Position numbers and translations under genes: made by a program. Shown here piece by piece: positions 18,635 to 28,700 of a stretch of 54,750 nt of DNA. The notes under the pieces were generated by a model. It worked only from the letters and a program-made list of their open reading frames with translations. It was not told the origin of the DNA and did no database searches. How positions within the stretch are numbered: the first letter of the stretch is position 1; each line of letters opens with the position of its first letter. Origin of the DNA: Alphaproteobacteria bacterium (GTDB lineage: Bacteria > Pseudomonadota > Alphaproteobacteria > CAAGCB01 > CAG-977); assembly GCA_017480385.1 (NCBI GenBank), contig JAFVAT010000008.1, positions 1 through 54,750 of the forward strand, read 5' to 3'.

Positions 18635-18904
18635 ATGTCGATTACACCAGAACGTAAACAGGAACTGATTAAAGAATATGCTGTTAAGGAAGGCGATACC
18701 GGGTCTCCGGAAGTTCAGGTCGCTATTTTGTCCGAACGCATTAAGAATCTGACGGAACATTTGAAAGATCATGACAAGGATTTCCATTCTCGTCGTGGTT
18801 TGTTAGTCATGGTCGGCCAGCGCCGTCGTCTGTTGGATTATCTGAAAGACAAAGATGTTTCCCGTTACGAAAGCTTGATTGCTCGTCTGGGACTGCGCCG
18901 TTAA
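18635..18904 (+). CDS. rpsO: 30S ribosomal protein S15 (uS15)
   Basis: 89 residues, normal length, opening [20 protein letters not shown] and containing the family signature [25 protein letters not shown] (seen here as [19 protein letters not shown]). It binds 16S rRNA helices near the central domain early in assembly. In well-studied bacteria S15 also represses its own mRNA. The gene lies 24 bases after truB with GAGGAG before the ATG, and upstream of a large hairpin that separates it from pnp. Confidence 0.98.
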   Translation: MSITPERKQELIKEYAVKEGDTGSPEVQVAILSERIKNLTEHLKDHDKDFHSRRGLLVMVGQRRRLLDYLKDKDVSRYESLIARLGLRR

Positions 18905-18925
18905 AGCGCTGATGAGGATTTCGGT

Positions 18926-18959
18926 GAAGCCCTTCTTTTAATGGTAAAAGAGGGGCTTC
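18926..18959 (+). other. rpsO-pnp intercistronic hairpin (likely RNase III site)
   Basis: A 15-base-pair stem, GAAGCCCTTCTTTTA / TAAAAGAGGGGCTTC, with one G-U pair and the loop ATGG. No T run follows, so it is not a simple terminator. In E. coli a hairpin at the same place is cut by RNase III and lets PNPase control its own mRNA; the same function here is inferred from position and shape. Confidence 0.7.
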
Positions 18960-19030
18960 ATTGGAAGAAATGTTTGTTTGTTGGCTCTTTTTGAATCGTC
19001 AAAAAGAGGTTGGAGAAGAAAGTAAGTATA

Positions 19031-21187
19031 ATGTCTATGTTTAAAGAATTCCGCAGGGAAATTGAATGGGGCGGTCGTCCTCTGTCTATTGAAACCGGAA
19101 AAATCGGTCGTCAGGCGGACGCTTCTGTTATTGTTAAGTATGGCGAAACTGTTGTGCACTGCGCTGTTTGCGCGGCGAAGACCGTTCCTGAAGGAATGGA
19201 GGAAGATTTTTTACCGCTGACTGTAAATTATCAGGAAAAGGCCTATGCGGCAGGCCGTATTCCCGGCGGGTTCTTCCGGCGCGAGGGGCGTCCGGCGGAA
19301 CATGAAATTTTAGCGGCACGGTTGATTGACCGTCCGATCCGTCCCCTGTTTGCAAAAGGTTACTGCAATGATACGCAGGTGACCTGCACGGTATTAAGCC
19401 ATGATATGGAAAATGATCCTGATATCGTTGCGATGATTTCCGCTTCTGCGGCTTTGGCTTTGTCTGGACTGCCCTTTTTAGGGCCGATCGGCGCGGCGCG
19501 CATCGGTTATAAGAACGGTCAGTACATTTTGAACCCGACGGTTTCCGAACGCGGTTCTTCCGAATTGGATCTGGTTGTGGCTGGAACGTCTCAGGGCGTG
19601 CTGATGGTCGAATCCGAAGCGCATGAACTGCCGGAAGACGTTATGCTGGGCGCCGTGATGTTCGGCCATGAAAAAATGCAGGCCGTCATCGACATGATTA
19701 ACGGTTTAAAATCCGAAGCGGGCAAAGAACCGTGGCCGATGCCGCAAGCTGCTCCGGAATACAAGATTGTTTATGACAAGTTTATGGAAGCTTACGGCGA
19801 CGAGCTGCGCGAAGCTTACAAGATTACCGATAAGCTGGAACGCCAGAATGCCGTTGCCGATATTCGCGAAGCCGCAAAGATCAGCGTTGCCGAAAATGAA
19901 GCGGAAGCCGCCGTGGCTGCCCGTGTTTTCCATGAAATGGAATACCATACGGTGCGTGATGCGATTTTGGAGACGGGGATCCGCATTGACGGGCGCGATA
20001 CGAAAACAGTGCGTCCGATTACCGCCGAAGTGGCCGTTCTGCCTCGTGCGCACGGATCCGCCTTGTTTACCCGCGGTGAAACGCAGGCGCTTGTCGTCGC
20101 GACGTTGGGAACGGATCAGGACGAACAGATCGTTGATGCTTTGACCGGTGAATACCGTCAGCCGTTCATGTTGCATTATAACTTCCCGCCGTATTCTGTC
20201 GGTGAAACGGGCCGCATCGGTTCCCCGGGCCGCCGCGAAATCGGACATGGAAAGCTAGCTTGGCGCGCGATTCACCCGATGCTACCGTCCAAGGAGGATT
20301 TCCCGTATTCCATTCGCGTCGTTTCTGAAATTATGGAATCGAACGGATCTTCTTCTATGGCTACAGTCTGCGGTTCCTGCCTGGCGTTAATGGACGCCGG
20401 CGTTCCGATGAAGTCTCCGGTGGCCGGTATTGCTATGGGACTGATTAAGGAAGAAGACGGTCGCTTCGCCGTTTTGACTGATATTTTGGGCGATGAAGAC
20501 CACTTGGGCGATATGGACTTTAAAGTGGCCGGCACAAAAGACGGCGTGACCTCTTTACAGATGGATATCAAAATCACATCTATTACAAAGGAAATTATGG
20601 AAATCGCCTTGAAGCAAGCAAAAGAAGGCCGTTTGCACATTTTGGGAAAAATGGCCGAAGCGATCGAAGCGCCGCGTGATGCCGTTTCCGAAAACGCACC
20701 GCGCATTACGACGCTGCAGATCCACAAGGATAAGATTCGCGAAGTGATCGGTACGGGCGGCAAAGTGATTCGTGAAATCACGGAAACAACAGGCTGCAAG
20801 ATCGATATTGACGAATCCGGCCTGATTAAAATCGCTTCGTTTTCCGAAGCTTCGGGTGAAGCGGCGCTGAACTGGATCAAGGGGATTGTGTCTGAACCGG
20901 AAGTCGGCGAAATTTATGACGGTAAAGTTGTAAAGGTCGTTGAATTCGGCGCTTTTGTGAACTTCTTGGGCGCAAAAGACGGTTTGGTGCATATTTCGGA
21001 GCTGGCACCGAAGCGCGTGGGCAAAGTAACTGATGTCGTTAATGAAGGCGACAGCGTGAAGGTCAAATGCATCGCTATTGACAATCGCGGCAAGGTCAAA
21101 TTGTCCATGAAGCGGGTCAATCAGGAAACGGGAGAAGATTTGGATACTCAGGAACAGTCAGAGCAATCTGAACAATCTGCCGAATAA
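19031..21187 (+). CDS. pnp: Polyribonucleotide nucleotidyltransferase (PNPase)
   Basis: 718 residues. It is the phosphorolytic 3'-5' exoribonuclease of the degradosome. It has two RNase PH domains (residues about 5-140 and 320-475; [14 protein letters not shown] and [21 protein letters not shown], plus GHGKLAWRA), a KH domain around 555-610 ([15 protein letters not shown]) and an S1 domain around 620-690 ([17 protein letters not shown]). The tail is acidic and repetitive (EQSEQSEQS). The start at 19031 ([15 protein letters not shown]) is preceded by GGAGAAG; an upstream in-frame TTG at 19010 would add seven residues and is unlikely. Its message is probably controlled by the hairpin at 18926-18959. 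Confidence 0.97.
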   Translation: MSMFKEFRREIEWGGRPLSIETGKIGRQADASVIVKYGETVVHCAVCAAKTVPEGMEEDFLPLTVNYQEKAYAAGRIPGGFFRREGRPAEHEILAARLIDRPIRPLFAKGYCNDTQVTCTVLSHDMENDPDIVAMISASAALALSGLPFLGPIGAARIGYKNGQYILNPTVSERGSSELDLVVAGTSQGVLMVESEAHELPEDVMLGAVMFGHEKMQAVIDMINGLKSEAGKEPWPMPQAAPEYKIVYDKFMEAYGDELREAYKITDKLERQNAVADIREAAKISVAENEAEAAVAARVFHEMEYHTVRDAILETGIRIDGRDTKTVRPITAEVAVLPRAHGSALFTRGETQALVVATLGTDQDEQIVDALTGEYRQPFMLHYNFPPYSVGETGRIGSPGRREIGHGKLAWRAIHPMLPSKEDFPYSIRVVSEIMESNGSSSMATVCGSCLALMDAGVPMKSPVAGIAMGLIKEEDGRFAVLTDILGDEDHLGDMDFKVAGTKDGVTSLQMDIKITSITKEIMEIALKQAKEGRLHILGKMAEAIEAPRDAVSENAPRITTLQIHKDKIREVIGTGGKVIREITETTGCKIDIDESGLIKIASFSEASGEAALNWIKGIVSEPEVGEIYDGKVVKVVEFGAFVNFLGAKDGLVHISELAPKRVGKVTDVVNEGDSVKVKCIAIDNRGKVKLSMKRVNQETGEDLDTQEQSEQSEQSAE

Positions 21188-21211
21188 TTTTTTAAGAAGG
21201 AGCGTTTTGCT

Positions 21212-22606
21212 GTGAAGTCTCTAAAATCACTGCTTATTTCCGGTCGCGAAGTTCTTCCTTTAATTGAAGGAGGAAAGGGCGTGGCTGTCAGCACCTGCAA
21301 AACGGCAGGGGCTTGGGCCGCTGAAAACGCTGTTGGAACGATTTCGGGCGTGTTGCCTGATGTCGTTGATGCCAACGGAGACGTGGTCCCAATGGAAATT
21401 AAGTCGAAAACACGGCGCGAACGTTTTGAGGAACAGATCCGTCATTCAATTGAAGGGATCATTTCTCAGGCAAAAGTTGCGCATGAAATCGCATGCGGCA
21501 AGGGACGTATTCATATCAATGTTCTTTGGGAACAAGGCGGAGCTCAGCAGATTATTACCGAGGCTTTGGCTGGTGCCAAGGGATTGATTGACGGCGTGAC
21601 CTGCGGTGCAGGCATGCCGTATAAATTGGCGGAAATCGCTTCTTCTTTTAAAACATTTTATTACCCGATTGTGTCTTCGGGACGGGCGTTCAAGGCTTTG
21701 TGGGCGCGCGCTTATAAGTCTTATGCGGACTTTTTGGGCGGCGTCGTGTTTGAAGACCCATGGAAAGCGGGCGGTCATATCGGATTGTCTAACGGTGATG
21801 ATCCGAATGTTCCTCAGAATCCGTATGAACGGTTGGTTGAACTGCGTCGGTCAATGTCGGCGGTCGGATTGGAAAATACGCCGATCATTATTGCCGGCGG
21901 TGTTTGGTATCTGCGGGAATTTCAGGATTTTATTGATAATCCGGAGCTGGGGCCGACGGCTTTTCAGTTTGGAACGCGGCCTCTTTTAACGAAAGAAAGT
22001 CCTGTCGCAAAGGCATGGCAGAAAGCTTTGCTGACGCTGAAGAAAGGTGAAATCGCTTTGCAGCGGTTTTCTCCGACGGGCTTTATGTCGTCGGCAATTA
22101 AAAACCGTTTTCTGACGGAGTTGTTTGACCGTTCTGCAACGGCAATGCCATATAAGGAAGAGCCAGAAGGGGATTTCCAGATTCCTCTGACGATCGGAGC
22201 AAATAAGGTGTATATCACTGCGGCGGATAAAGAACGGGCTGATGGCTATATCGGTGCGGGCCGGACTGTTCCTCAGAAAACAAATGATGAACAGCTTGTC
22301 TTTATTACGCCGAAGGATCAGGCAACAATTCAAAAGAACCGCGCTAATTGCTTAGGGTGTATTTCGCGGTGCCAGTTTTCTGGTTTCTGTCAATCATCGG
22401 AAAACTTATCGACCGGCAAGATTCCTGATCCGCGTTATTTCTGTATCGGGGATACGCTGTGCAAAGCGGCACATGGTGCGCCTGCGGAAGAAGAATTGAT
22501 TTTTGTCGGGGATAATGCAACACGGTTTTCAACGGATCCGTTGTTCAAGGATGGTTATTTGCCTACGGTAAAGGAATTTATAGCTCGTTTGCTGACAGGA
22601 AATTAA
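21212..22606 (+). CDS. Nitronate monooxygenase-like flavin oxidoreductase with C-terminal Cys cluster
   Basis: 464 residues. The central part fits the FMN-dependent 2-nitropropane dioxygenase / nitronate monooxygenase TIM barrel (ITEALAGAKGLIDGVTCGAGMP, PIVSSGRAFKALWAR, NTPIIIAGGVW, AFQFGTRPLLTKES). Unlike ordinary members of about 320-380 residues, it continues into a tail with NCLGCISRCQFSGFCQ and two further Cys (RYFCIG, DTLCKAA), a pattern suited to Zn or Fe-S binding. The start is GTG at 21212 with AAGGAG 9 bases upstream; no ATG lies nearby. It follows pnp by 24 bases and ends at a clear terminator, so it is probably the last gene of the truB-rpsO-pnp run. The substrate is unknown; alternative members act as enoyl reductases or quinone reductases. 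Confidence 0.8.
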   Translation: MKSLKSLLISGREVLPLIEGGKGVAVSTCKTAGAWAAENAVGTISGVLPDVVDANGDVVPMEIKSKTRRERFEEQIRHSIEGIISQAKVAHEIACGKGRIHINVLWEQGGAQQIITEALAGAKGLIDGVTCGAGMPYKLAEIASSFKTFYYPIVSSGRAFKALWARAYKSYADFLGGVVFEDPWKAGGHIGLSNGDDPNVPQNPYERLVELRRSMSAVGLENTPIIIAGGVWYLREFQDFIDNPELGPTAFQFGTRPLLTKESPVAKAWQKALLTLKKGEIALQRFSPTGFMSSAIKNRFLTELFDRSATAMPYKEEPEGDFQIPLTIGANKVYITAADKERADGYIGAGRTVPQKTNDEQLVFITPKDQATIQKNRANCLGCISRCQFSGFCQSSENLSTGKIPDPRYFCIGDTLCKAAHGAPAEEELIFVGDNATRFSTDPLFKDGYLPTVKEFIARLLTGN

Positions 22607-22624
22607 ATTGAAAAACGATCAAAG

Positions 22625-22650
22625 AAGGGAGGTTGCGGCTTCCCTTTTTT
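22625..22650 (+). terminator. Intrinsic terminator after the flavin oxidoreductase gene
   Basis: AAGGGA (22625-22630), a GC-rich loop segment, TCCCTT (22641-22646) and a T run to 22650. It lies about 20 bases after the stop codon. From here to 22912 (about 260 bases) I see no convincing gene or signal. Confidence 0.75.
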
Positions 22651-22912
22651 GTGCTCCGAAAATCACGGGCAGGGTGCGTGGTTCAAAAAAGTTTAGCTCG
22701 ACAAAAAGAACTCTGGCTGCAAAAAGAAATGCTTAGCCGCTCCCTATGAGATGTATTCTGTTTTATTTGTGCTCATTATCCCCTCCCTTGTATTTACCGG
22801 AGTCCTGAGCCGTTATCATAAAAATAATGCTTATGCGCTTTTGCACTCCTCTGGAAAGGAAGAGAGAAGCCGAGCTGGAAACAATAATTGGGAAAGTCTT
22901 ATCTTGTTGCGG

Positions 22913-23317
22913 TTATCCTTCAGAGGCCGAATTATTTTCTTGCTGCTGAGCTCGGCGCAGACTTTGTTCGTTCAAACCGCGGGCGATATTCATATTGATA
23001 TTAATTAATATTTCCAAAGACTGTGCGGACGGTTTTGCCATTACGGCGAAAGTATGCTTGAAAATAAAATGCGCTAAATTAAAAATATTCTGTTTGATTT
23101 CAAAGGGTAAAGGATTGCTTTCTTCTGTTGCTCCGGTAACTAAAATAGTCCATAATTTTCGGTTCAGATCCAAGGCTTCATTTAATTCAACGGTTGATAC
23201 GGGCCAATGTTCCTTTATATTATTTAAACGGGAGGCTGTTCTGACAAGCGCTCTGGCTTCCAATTCATTCTGAGGCATAGCCGAAGCCTCTGCGGTCATA
23301 TAGGGATTATCGGTCAT
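22913..23317 (-). CDS. flaF: Flagellar biosynthesis regulator FlaF
   Basis: 134 residues, fitting the FlaF family found only in Alphaproteobacteria. Landmarks: ELEARALVRTASRLN, ALDLNRKLWTILV, NPLPFEIKQNIFNLAHFI, FKHTFAVMA, followed by SLEILININMNIARGL. FlaF works with FlbT in the coordination of flagellin production and secretion; in Caulobacter it is needed for flagellin synthesis and secretion. AAAGGAG precedes the ATG. It usually lies beside flagellin and flbT genes, but here neither is nearby: it stands alone between a non-coding gap and a divergent solute-binding protein gene. No sigma-54 site is visible upstream. The C-terminal tail is Gln/Ser-rich and probably disordered. Confidence 0.88.
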   Translation of the reverse strand: MTDNPYMTAEASAMPQNELEARALVRTASRLNNIKEHWPVSTVELNEALDLNRKLWTILVTGATEESNPLPFEIKQNIFNLAHFIFKHTFAVMAKPSAQSLEILININMNIARGLNEQSLRRAQQQENNSASEG

Positions 23318-23452
23318 GGTAATTCTCCTTTAAAATATGGAAAAGGATAACCGAAATTGCGCTAAAAATCAAAAATCTTTACTCGAATATAAAAAATTAT
23401 TAAAAATAAAAGAAGCGTGGGAAAAAATGCGGTTGATAAAGGAATACGGGAA

Positions 23453-24370
23453 ATGAGAATGTTTAAATTTGGCCTGATCATTTTTATGGCGGTATTTTTG
23501 TATACGACAGGGCTTCATGCATCGCCGGTGAGAAAAAAAGATATCAATTTTTTTATCGAACAATGCGGGGGCGGGAGAACGGGCAGTTTTACAAAGTTTA
23601 CTGTTACGGGTTTCAAAGATTATCCTCCGTTTTCTTGGCAAGGGATAAATGAAAAAGAGACGGAAATAAGGGATACTAATGTTTATGAATACAAAGGGCT
23701 TGTTTCCGATTTAGTCCGGGAAACGTTGAATGATATGACCATAACAAGAATTAAAGACTTATTCTTTGATGATTTTTATCAGGCACAGAAAGCCGTGTTG
23801 CATGGAAAAACAGATTTATTATTTATCAGTTATTATATAGGTGATTCGGCAGGGCAAGATTATATTTATCCGGCCTATTTCGGGAATCCTTTTATTGTTG
23901 TTTCCCGTGCTTCTAAAAAAATTGATGTGGAAGACGCTTCGGGTTTAAAAGGGTTGAAAGGCGTTATTCGCCGCGAAGAAGAAATTGAAAATTTAATTCG
24001 CGGCATTTTGCCGACGGATACTAAACTGGAAGTTGTTGAGGGGCCAAAAGAAGCTTTTCGTCAGCTGTTGTCCGGAGAGGTGGATTTTATGATTACCAGT
24101 CCTTATGCCGCAGATGCAGAGGCCAGACGGTTTAAAATAAAAGATAAATTATATTATGGTACAAAGGCCCTAAGGCATATTAAATATTTCCTTGCCTTTT
24201 CAAAGCTGTCTGCCTGTCGTGAGCTGAAAAAGCTTTTTACTGAAAAATTTATGGCAAAAATCAAAGATAAATCAGAAATGGAAAAATTGATTCAAAAGTA
24301 TATTCAGCATTGGGCAAATATACACGCAGATGAGCCGCCGTTAGAATATGAACCGGCAAATGATTCTTAA
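23453..24370 (+). CDS. Periplasmic solute-binding protein, family 3 type
   Basis: 305 residues from the ATG at 23453, which has AAGGA about 9 bases upstream; a GTG 36 bases earlier is less likely. It opens with a signal peptide (MRMFKFGLIIFMAVFLYTTG). The mature part has the form of an amino-acid/polar-solute binding protein: TVTGFKDYPPFSW near the start, LVSDLVRETLND, GKTDLLFISYYIG (lobe 2 strand), LKGLKGVIRREEEIENLI and LLSGEVDFMITSPY. No permease or ATPase gene is adjacent, so it may serve a transporter encoded elsewhere, or act as a sensor or chemotaxis ligand-binding protein. AT content is higher than in the surrounding genes. It is divergent from flaF with about 135 bases between the starts. 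Ligand unknown. Confidence 0.78.
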   Translation: MRMFKFGLIIFMAVFLYTTGLHASPVRKKDINFFIEQCGGGRTGSFTKFTVTGFKDYPPFSWQGINEKETEIRDTNVYEYKGLVSDLVRETLNDMTITRIKDLFFDDFYQAQKAVLHGKTDLLFISYYIGDSAGQDYIYPAYFGNPFIVVSRASKKIDVEDASGLKGLKGVIRREEEIENLIRGILPTDTKLEVVEGPKEAFRQLLSGEVDFMITSPYAADAEARRFKIKDKLYYGTKALRHIKYFLAFSKLSACRELKKLFTEKFMAKIKDKSEMEKLIQKYIQHWANIHADEPPLEYEPANDS

Positions 24371-24520
24371 AGACGGATTGGTTAAAAGGGGATTAGCGTT
24401 GCAGTTTTGCAATACAGAAAGAGCAAATTTTCTTTGAACGGTTTTCTGTTAGAGGAAACTCTGATTTTTTTGTGTTCTGAAAACCGCATACCCAATGCGC
24501 AAATTTTCTTTGTACAGCCA

Positions 24521-24542
24521 AACGGCGGCTGTTCAACCGCCG
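24521..24542 (-). terminator. Hairpin downstream of rpoH
   Basis: ACGGCGG / CCGCCGT with an eight-base loop, about 20 bases after the rpoH stop codon in the minus direction. The T tract is short (TTTGG), so efficiency is doubtful. It may end rpoH transcription or protect its 3' end. Confidence 0.5.
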
Positions 24543-24562
24543 TCATAGAATAAAGAAAAAGA

Positions 24563-25423
24563 TCAAGCCAGTGTGCCGGCGCGGTTCTGAATATACTGTG
24601 TCATTTTTTCAACAGCACGATTTTCAATTTGACGCACGCGTTCGCGGGAAATGCCCAGCCGTTCGCCCAAAGCATCAAGCGTATCCGGAGTTTCAGACAA
24701 TTTTCTGGCTTGAATGATTGCGCGCTCGCGGTCATTCAGCCTGCCCATGGCCTGTGCTAACAGTTGCAGGCGCATCGTACTTTCCTGATGTTCGGCAAGG
24801 GCGTCTTCAATGTTATGGCTGTCTTTTAAGAAGTCCTGCCGTTCCGCATAGCCGTCATCATAGACGGGCGTATTTAATGAAACATCGCCGTTTAAGCGCA
24901 TATCCATTTCCACAACGTCTGCTTCCGGAACATTCAGGTTTTGCGATATTTCCTTAACGCTGTCCGCGTCCAGAGCCATATTGTCATACAGACCCAGCTT
25001 GGCTTTGATTTTGCGCAGATTGTAAAATAACCGCTTTTGCGCCGCGATTGTACCGATCCGCACCAAAGACCATGACTTGAGGATAAATTCATTAACAGCG
25101 GCTTTTATCCACCAAACCGCATAAGTGGAAAGCCGATTGCCCTTATCAGGTTCAAAGCGCTTGACGGCCTGCATTAAACCGATATTGGCCTCGGAAATCA
25201 GATCCTCCATTGGAAGTCCGTAGAACCGATATGAAAAAGCGACTTTTGCCGCCAAACGCAAATGAGCGGAAATAAGCTTTTTAGCTGCCGATAAATCGCC
25301 GTGATTGCGAAAGCGGTTCGCCAACATGTATTCTTCCTCGGCGGAAAGAACCGGTATGCGCCGAATTGACGCCAAATAAGATTGTATGCCGTTTTGAACG
25401 ACGGGTAAAAAAGTTGTTGTCAT
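24563..25423 (-). CDS. rpoH: RNA polymerase sigma-32 factor RpoH
   Basis: 286 residues. It directs RNA polymerase to heat-shock promoters. Region 1.2-2: YLASIRRIPVLSAEEEYMLA, LISAHLRLAAKVA, YGLPMEDLISEANIGLMQAV, RFEPDKGNRLSTYAVWWIKA. The RpoH box that separates sigma-32 from other sigma factors is present as QKRLFYNLRK. Region 4 ends GERLGISRERVRQIENRAVE, the -35-binding helix-turn-helix. Two in-frame ATGs are 6 bases apart; AAGGA lies 7 bases before the inner one (25421-25423), so I choose it over 25429. Most Alphaproteobacteria have two rpoH genes; only one is in this window. It is monocistronic, between two hairpins. Confidence 0.94.
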   Translation of the reverse strand: MTTTFLPVVQNGIQSYLASIRRIPVLSAEEEYMLANRFRNHGDLSAAKKLISAHLRLAAKVAFSYRFYGLPMEDLISEANIGLMQAVKRFEPDKGNRLSTYAVWWIKAAVNEFILKSWSLVRIGTIAAQKRLFYNLRKIKAKLGLYDNMALDADSVKEISQNLNVPEADVVEMDMRLNGDVSLNTPVYDDGYAERQDFLKDSHNIEDALAEHQESTMRLQLLAQAMGRLNDRERAIIQARKLSETPDTLDALGERLGISRERVRQIENRAVEKMTQYIQNRAGTLA

Positions 25424-25575
25424 CGTCATATCCTTTCATTAAGCAACATGACATTTCTGCCTTTTAAAGAACCTCCTGTGAGCATTCTTATCAAAAAGAG
25501 AATATAAAAAAAATCGGGAAAAAGCAAGTGGCCAAAAGGATAAAAAAAGCAGTCTTGTTGATATTCTTTCGGCGA

Positions 25576-25618
25576 TAAAAAAAGCCCCTATTGAAATTTT
25601 TTCAATCAGGGGCCTTTT
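25576..25618 (-). terminator. Strong terminator after the coiled-coil gene
   Basis: On the minus strand: GGCCCCTGATTGAAA, a short loop, TTTCAATAGGGGC, then TTTTTTT. The stem has one bulged base. It is A-rich on the other side as well, so it could work in both directions. It lies about 110 bases after the end of the 1388-codon gene and before rpoH. Confidence 0.85.
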
Positions 25619-25727
25619 TCGATGTCCGACGAAAAAAGGAGGGGGAGGGGCTGCCGGATAAAGCGCCTTTTCAGGCCCCTCCCTTGCACAGAAAAGCATA
25701 TCCGATAGTTGTAAGTGGAATGTGTCT

Positions 25728-28700
25728 TTAGGCCTCTTTGTTAAAAATGCGGGACAGAAGCATATACAGCCGCCCGGCCTCCGATCCCAATAAAATACCC
25801 GTCAGAACGTCAGCCCGTTCATTTTCCTGCGCGCGGGAAAGAACGCCGTCAAATTCGGCAATATAGCGGGATACGTATTCTCTGAATTCGGCATTTTCCG
25901 TAAACATTTCCGTGATCTTGCGCACTTGCTGTTTGTCAAGCGCACGGGACAAATGCCTGATGAAAGCGCTTCTGTCACCGGAATAATAACGTTTCCATAA
26001 ATCCTCTTCAACATTCGGCGTATAAATGCGCGTTATGTCCACGCCCAAAGACTGCAGGCGTTCCAGAATAAAAGAAGCCTCATGCATAAAGCGGTTCGTG
26101 TCGGCTTCCTCTTTCTTTTTATCCAATGCGGAAATATATTCTTCCGCCGATCGGGACGCGGAAATCAAAGATTGGACCTGCCTGTTAAAGGCGCCGCCCA
26201 ATTTGAGGGACTGCGCTGAAATCTTTTCTCCCGATTCTTGAATTTCTTTGGCATTATCACGCATCACACTCAGCAAATTCTGCAGCCGTTTTAAAGCTTC
26301 ATCAGCGGCAATGGACAACAGATCGGACTGATCTACAAACTGTTCGCCCGACTTGCGCACTTCAACGGCAATGCGTTCGGAATTGCCCGCCACTTCGCTG
26401 ATCATAGAGCGCAAACGCTGGCCGGCCAAGTCAATTTGAATGACGCTTTTGTTGGACATTTCCTCAAATCCTTTGCCGATTTGCGCAATAGTGTCATTCA
26501 TATTTCGGACACGTACGCCGGCGTCTTCGGCGGTCTTGTTGAAATCAACGGCCCGTTCGCGCATCACTACGCTGAAGTTCTTGATCGCTTTTTGCGCCTC
26601 TTCGGAAATACGGGTCAACTGGTGCGATTGGACCAGGAAAGATTCACCCGTTGTTTCCAACTGTTCACGGGCAATTTCTCCGGCGGCTTCAACCATGTTG
26701 GCCTGTGCGGAAAATTCACTGCCGGCTGTTGTCAGCTCATTAATAACCTGTTCAGTCATCGTATTGAGCAAATGCGCTTTTTCCTCCAAGAATTGAGCGG
26801 CGGCCTGAGATCTTGCCAAACTGTCTTCCGCGGATTTGGACGCTTCTTCATTGCGCCGGCGCAGATTTTCACCCATGGCGTCCAGCTCGAAGCCGATGCG
26901 TGAAGAGGCCGCCAACAAATCATTCGTATTTTGACGCACGGCTTCGTTAATGCTGCGGATATGAGTCATAACATTTTCTGCGGCTTCCTTTAAGTAATTG
27001 ATTTGATTGCTTAAAGATGCTTCTCCCATGCGGGACTGCGTTGCGACGATATTGGCGACATCACCTAAATCAATGATATGACGCTGCATGGAATCGCGGA
27101 TCATAACCGCCTGTTGGGTTGACTTTGCCGATTGTTTCTGCAGATTATCCGTTTGTTCGGCAATTTCGTCCTGTAAAGCGGCAATACGCTGCATCAGATC
27201 GTCGGCGGAATATTTAAAATCATTTTGTTTGTTGGCCAAAATCTCAACAGATTCCACATTGCGCTGGCATATATTTTGAGTCGTATCTGACAATTTTTGC
27301 GCCGCTTCGGTAACGGCTGAACCGATTTCCGTGATCTTTAATTTCGCACTGTCGCTCAATGTCGTCAGATTTTCCGTCTGACGGGTCAGAGCCGTTCCAA
27401 CGGTTTCCAGCTGTGTAATTGTCATTTCTGAAGCATTGGCCAGTTCTTTTGTTTGAACGTTTAATCCTTCTTCGATCAGATGAATACGCGAAATCAGCCG
27501 TTCTAAATCTTTATCCGCCTGTTCGGATTGTTCGCGCAGCATGGCGGCGACGCGTGCGCTTTGTTCGATCAGCTTGTCGGACACGGCGGACAGCGTCGAA
27601 TTTTGCCTGTTAAATAAAGATTCGATCCGTTCAGAATATCCGGTGAGCTGAGACGACGCGTTTTGGGTTCCGTCAATTAAAGCCTGTGCATCTTCGGCTA
27701 ATTTACGGAACTGTTCGTCAATTTGCAGAACGGCTTTTTCGGATCGGGATTGAATTAATTCAGCGGAAATGTCCATTTGTGTTGTTTGGCGAGTAATTTC
27801 CGCACTCATTTCTTCCGCATAAGATGTCAACCGTTCAGCCGAAGAATCCAACAAAGCCTTGTGGCGTTCCAATTCTTCGCGCAGGGCATTATTGGCAATG
27901 ACTGTTTTTTGCGACGACATATCGAGCGCGTTGATTTTGTTCAATAACGAGACATCAATTTCGTTGACCCGATCCGTCACTTTTCCGGCCTGCGTCAACG
28001 TATCTTCAAATAAACGGGTTAATTTCAGAACGGTTTCTGCCGCGCGTGTGTCCAACAATTCGGCAATGTTTGTCAGATCAGTAGCCTGTTCCTTGAGGTT
28101 GGTCTTTGTTTCCTCTAATTTTGCGGCGGCATTGGAAACATACTTTTGCTGCTGGGCCAAAGAAGTTTCCGTCACAATGGCTTGTGAGACCAATGCGCCG
28201 GTTAAATCGGATAATTCTCCGGTTTGTTTGGTCAGTTTTTGGCAAGCCGTATCCGTTTTTTCTTCTGCGATAGCGATGCTGTCATTCAGTTCTGAAATGC
28301 CAGTCTGAATGCTTTCCTGCATCGTATAAAGACGTGTATTGGCATCGTCCAAAGCGCCGGTTAGTCTTTGCGTATGATCCGTCAGGGCTTCCGAAACGGA
28401 TTCGGCTCTTGTTTTCAGCTGAGAAACCGCTTGAGTTAGCAGGCCGGCACGATTTTCAATGTCTTCATCAACGGCCAGAATTTCACTGCGGGTTTGTTCT
28501 CCGATAGAGGCAATCCGATCCGCTTTTCCGTTTAAAGCGTCCGATACGGAGGAGATCTGTTCTACGGCAATTGAGGAAACAGCGTTGATTTCGTTAATAT
28601 ATGTATCCAATGTCGTTTCAATTGTTCTGAACCGCGAGATGATTTTTTCGGCCTCCTGATCTAATACCGCATTTTGTTCTTTAAAGGTCGCCTGAATTTG

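Noticed and set aside
22751-23008. 85-codon plus-strand frame with a hydrophobic start
   Set aside because: It overlaps nearly 100 bases of flaF on the other strand, has no ribosome-binding site and matches no family I recognise.
25439-25699. 86-codon minus-strand frame before rpoH
   Set aside because: It runs straight through the strong terminator at 25576-25618 and resembles no protein; it is non-coding.
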